This document shows, piece by piece, positions 62,274 through 64,000 of a stretch of 64,000 nucleotides of DNA. The notes under the pieces were generated by a model. It saw only the letters and a program-made list of their open reading frames with translations, had not been told where the DNA came from and searched no databases. Positions within the stretch are counted from its first letter, which is position 1, and every line of letters begins with the position of its first letter. The position numbers were made by a program, and so were the translations under genes. This DNA comes from Mycobacterium sp. SMC-4. Its GTDB lineage: Bacteria > Actinomycetota > Actinomycetes > Mycobacteriales > Mycobacteriaceae. The stretch spans positions 4,712,001 to 4,776,000 of the forward strand of contig NZ_CP079869.1 of assembly GCF_025263265.1 (NCBI RefSeq), read 5' to 3'.

Positions 62274-63949
62274 ATCCGCGCCGCCAGGACATTGCCGCAA
62301 TGCTGCTCGACCGGGTCGGCGACGCTCACCCCGGGCTGCGCACCCGCGAGCGGAGTTGGACCTGGGACGAGGTCGTCGGCGAGTCCGCTGCACGCGCGGC
62401 ACTGGCCACTGCGTTGCGCGACGAGAACTCCCCCGGCGCACCGTTTCACATCGGCGTGCTGCTGCCCAACGTGGCGGACTTCGTCTTCTGGCTGGGCGGC
62501 GCGGCGCTGTCCGGTGCCACCATCGTGGGACTCAATCCCACCCGCGGCCCGGCGGATCTGGCCGCCGACATCGAGCACGCCGACTGTGCACTGATCGTCA
62601 CCGACGCCGCCGGCGAGGCGCGGTTGGCAGGATTGGACCACGGCGTGCCACCGTCGCAGATCCTGTGCGTCGAAGAACCGGACTACCGAGCAGAACTCCA
62701 ACGTCACCGCGGGACCCCCTCTCGGGCCGACGGTGTCGGCTCTGCCACCCTGCTGTTGCTGCTGTTCACCTCCGGCACGACAGGGACATCGAAAGCAGTC
62801 AAGTGCAGCCAGGGCCGGCTGGCCGGGATCGCCTATGCGGCCGGCGACAAATACGGCCACCACCGCGGCGATGTCGACTACTGCTGTATGCCGTTGTTCC
62901 ACGGCAACGCGATCATGGCGCTGTGGGCGCCGGCACTGGCCGTCGGCGCGACGGTATGCCTGACACCGGCCTTCTCGGCGTCCCAATTCCTGCCCGATGT
63001 CCGGGCCTTCGGCGCGACGTTCTTCACCTACGTGGGCAAGGCGCTGGCCTACCTGCTGGCCACCCCGGAGCACCCGGACGACGCGAACAACACCCTGACT
63101 CGGGGCTTCGGCACCGAGGCCTCACCGGACGACCAGCAGGAATTCCGACGCCGGTTCGGCGCCGAGTTGTTCGAAGGTTACGGTTCCAGCGAGGGCGGCG
63201 CGGTGGCCGTGCCTGACCCCGCGGCCCCGCCGACAGCGTTGGGCCGGCCCGCGCACCCAGAGGTGGCGATCGTCGACCCCGTGACGCTGCGACGCTGCCC
63301 TCCGGCGATGCTCGGCGCGGCCGGACAGGTGCTCAACGCCGACGAGGCTGTCGGCGAGATCGTCGATCAGCGGGGTGCGGCCAACTTCGAGGGCTATTAC
63401 AAGAACGAGATCGCCGACGCCGAACGCGTCCGCAACGGCTGGTACTGGTCGGGCGATCTGGGCTACGTCGATGCCGAGGGCTTCCTGTATTTCGCCGGCC
63501 GACGCGGTGATTGGATACGAGTCGACGGTGAGAACCTCTCCGCGCTGACGATCGAACGCGTGTTGCGCCGCCATCGGGCGGTCCTCGCCACCGCCGTCTA
63601 CGGCGTGCCCGACCCACGATCGGGAGATCAGGTGATGGCCGCCGTGGAGGTGGACGACCCGCAGAGCTTCGACGTCGAGCAGTTCGCGGACTTCATGGCC
63701 GATCAGGAAGATCTGGGGCGTATGGGTTTCCCGCGGCTGCTGCGAGTGTCGACTCGTTTGCCGACGACGGCATCGAACAAGATCCTCAAGCGCGATCTGC
63801 AGGCCCAGCGTTGGCACACCGACGAGCCGGTGTTCCGCTGGGCCGGCCGGGGCCGTCCGCGATACTCGCTGCTGAGCGACCGGGACCGCGCGGCCCTGGA
63901 TGCCGAATTCGCCACGTACGGAAGGCAACACCATGCCCGACTGGGATGA
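62270..63949 (+). CDS. Second acyl-CoA synthetase, FadD17 paralogue
   Basis: This 559-residue protein is homologous to FadD17 across its length: FTSGTTGTSKAVKC, CMPLFHGNAIMALWAPA, YGSSEGGAVAV, YWSGDLGYVDAEGF and RRGDWIRVDGENLS. It is about 55 residues longer, with a C-terminal extension (YSLLSDRDRAALDAEFATYG) absent from FadD17. Start and stop overlap neighbours, so it is expressed with fadD17. M. tuberculosis has no such tandem copy at this place, as I remember it. Acid substrate unknown, probably a different steroid fragment. Confidence 0.9.
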   Translation: MNPRRQDIAAMLLDRVGDAHPGLRTRERSWTWDEVVGESAARAALATALRDENSPGAPFHIGVLLPNVADFVFWLGGAALSGATIVGLNPTRGPADLAADIEHADCALIVTDAAGEARLAGLDHGVPPSQILCVEEPDYRAELQRHRGTPSRADGVGSATLLLLLFTSGTTGTSKAVKCSQGRLAGIAYAAGDKYGHHRGDVDYCCMPLFHGNAIMALWAPALAVGATVCLTPAFSASQFLPDVRAFGATFFTYVGKALAYLLATPEHPDDANNTLTRGFGTEASPDDQQEFRRRFGAELFEGYGSSEGGAVAVPDPAAPPTALGRPAHPEVAIVDPVTLRRCPPAMLGAAGQVLNADEAVGEIVDQRGAANFEGYYKNEIADAERVRNGWYWSGDLGYVDAEGFLYFAGRRGDWIRVDGENLSALTIERVLRRHRAVLATAVYGVPDPRSGDQVMAAVEVDDPQSFDVEQFADFMADQEDLGRMGFPRLLRVSTRLPTTASNKILKRDLQAQRWHTDEPVFRWAGRGRPRYSLLSDRDRAALDAEFATYGRQHHARLG

Positions 63950-64000
63950 GACCACCGAGGTGCTGGTCGCCGGCTCCGGCGCCGGCGGTGTCACCGGGGC
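63933..64000 (+). CDS. FAD-dependent dehydrogenase (3-ketosteroid dehydrogenase-like), N-terminal fragment
   Basis: The ATG at 63933 lies within the end of the preceding gene. Its 22 complete codons begin MPDWDETTEVLVAGSGAGG and contain the FAD-binding GSGAGG motif of KstD/fumarate-reductase-type flavoproteins. The rest lies beyond the window. Position after fadD genes in a sterol block favours a 3-ketosteroid delta-1-dehydrogenase-like enzyme; the fragment alone cannot decide. Confidence 0.7.
   Translation, partial: MPDWDETTEVLVAGSGAGGVTG

Overview
The window reads as a high-GC actinobacterial chromosome, almost certainly a Mycobacterium or Mycolicibacterium. The support is a complete mce4 (sterol import) operon, a PhoPR pair close to M. 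tuberculosis PhoPR, CYP51 with its ferredoxin, fadE26/fadE27/fadD17, otsA and KstR-type operators. All protein names come from reading motifs and remembered family sequences; no search was run.

Layout. (1) 1-11473: alcohol and sterol oxidation genes in the order of M. tuberculosis Rv0768-Rv0760c: aldehyde dehydrogenase (cut by the window edge), TetR regulator, CYP123-type P450, SDR, CYP51, ferredoxin, a SnoaL-like protein, an AdhB-type alcohol dehydrogenase and a second SnoaL-like protein. Two more SDRs, a second TetR and a third P450 follow. (2) 11479-15111: a HIT protein, phoR-phoP and a decapeptide-repeat protein (the Rv0759c-Rv0756c order). (3) 15113-31279: a roughly 16 kb accessory island with visibly lower GC and freer codon use than its flanks. 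(4) 31280-37418: a 5'-damaged FAD oxidoreductase, a CorA-type transporter, a crotonase, a DUF2235 remnant, tRNA-Thr and a secreted DUF4185 protein. (5) 37448-43071: XdhC and a four-gene molybdenum hydroxylase set. (6) 43079-64000: the sterol block, with an SDR behind a perfect KstR-like palindrome, a crotonase, otsA, mas4BA, mce4F-A, yrbE4BA, hsd4A, fdxD, fadE26, fadE27, fadD17, a second fadD and the start of a ketosteroid dehydrogenase-like flavoprotein.

The island is the part that looks new. Reading rightwards it encodes an HNH nuclease (opposite strand), a double AAA+ ATPase, an Ala-rich coiled-coil protein and an Hsp70-like ATPase. Next are two proteins that share modules with each other and with the Hsp70 gene, and an NrdG-like radical-SAM protein. 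Then come a short Thr/Asp-rich peptide directly upstream of an ATP-grasp ligase (a candidate graspetide pair) and an APH-fold kinase lacking its usual catalytic Asp. On the opposite strand, converging on these, is a PP2C phosphatase / TerY-like vWA / PIN-kinase-zinc-ribbon triad. I know the triad as a module of Ter-type stress and conflict loci, but I cannot name a described system with this full set.

The sterol block forms one pathway: Mce4/YrbE4 imports the sterol, hsd4A, fadE26/27 and fadD17 act on side chain and nucleus, and KstR operators control it. Two lesions stand out there: a one-base frameshift in yrbE4A and a 32-bp tandem duplication between mce4A and mce4B.
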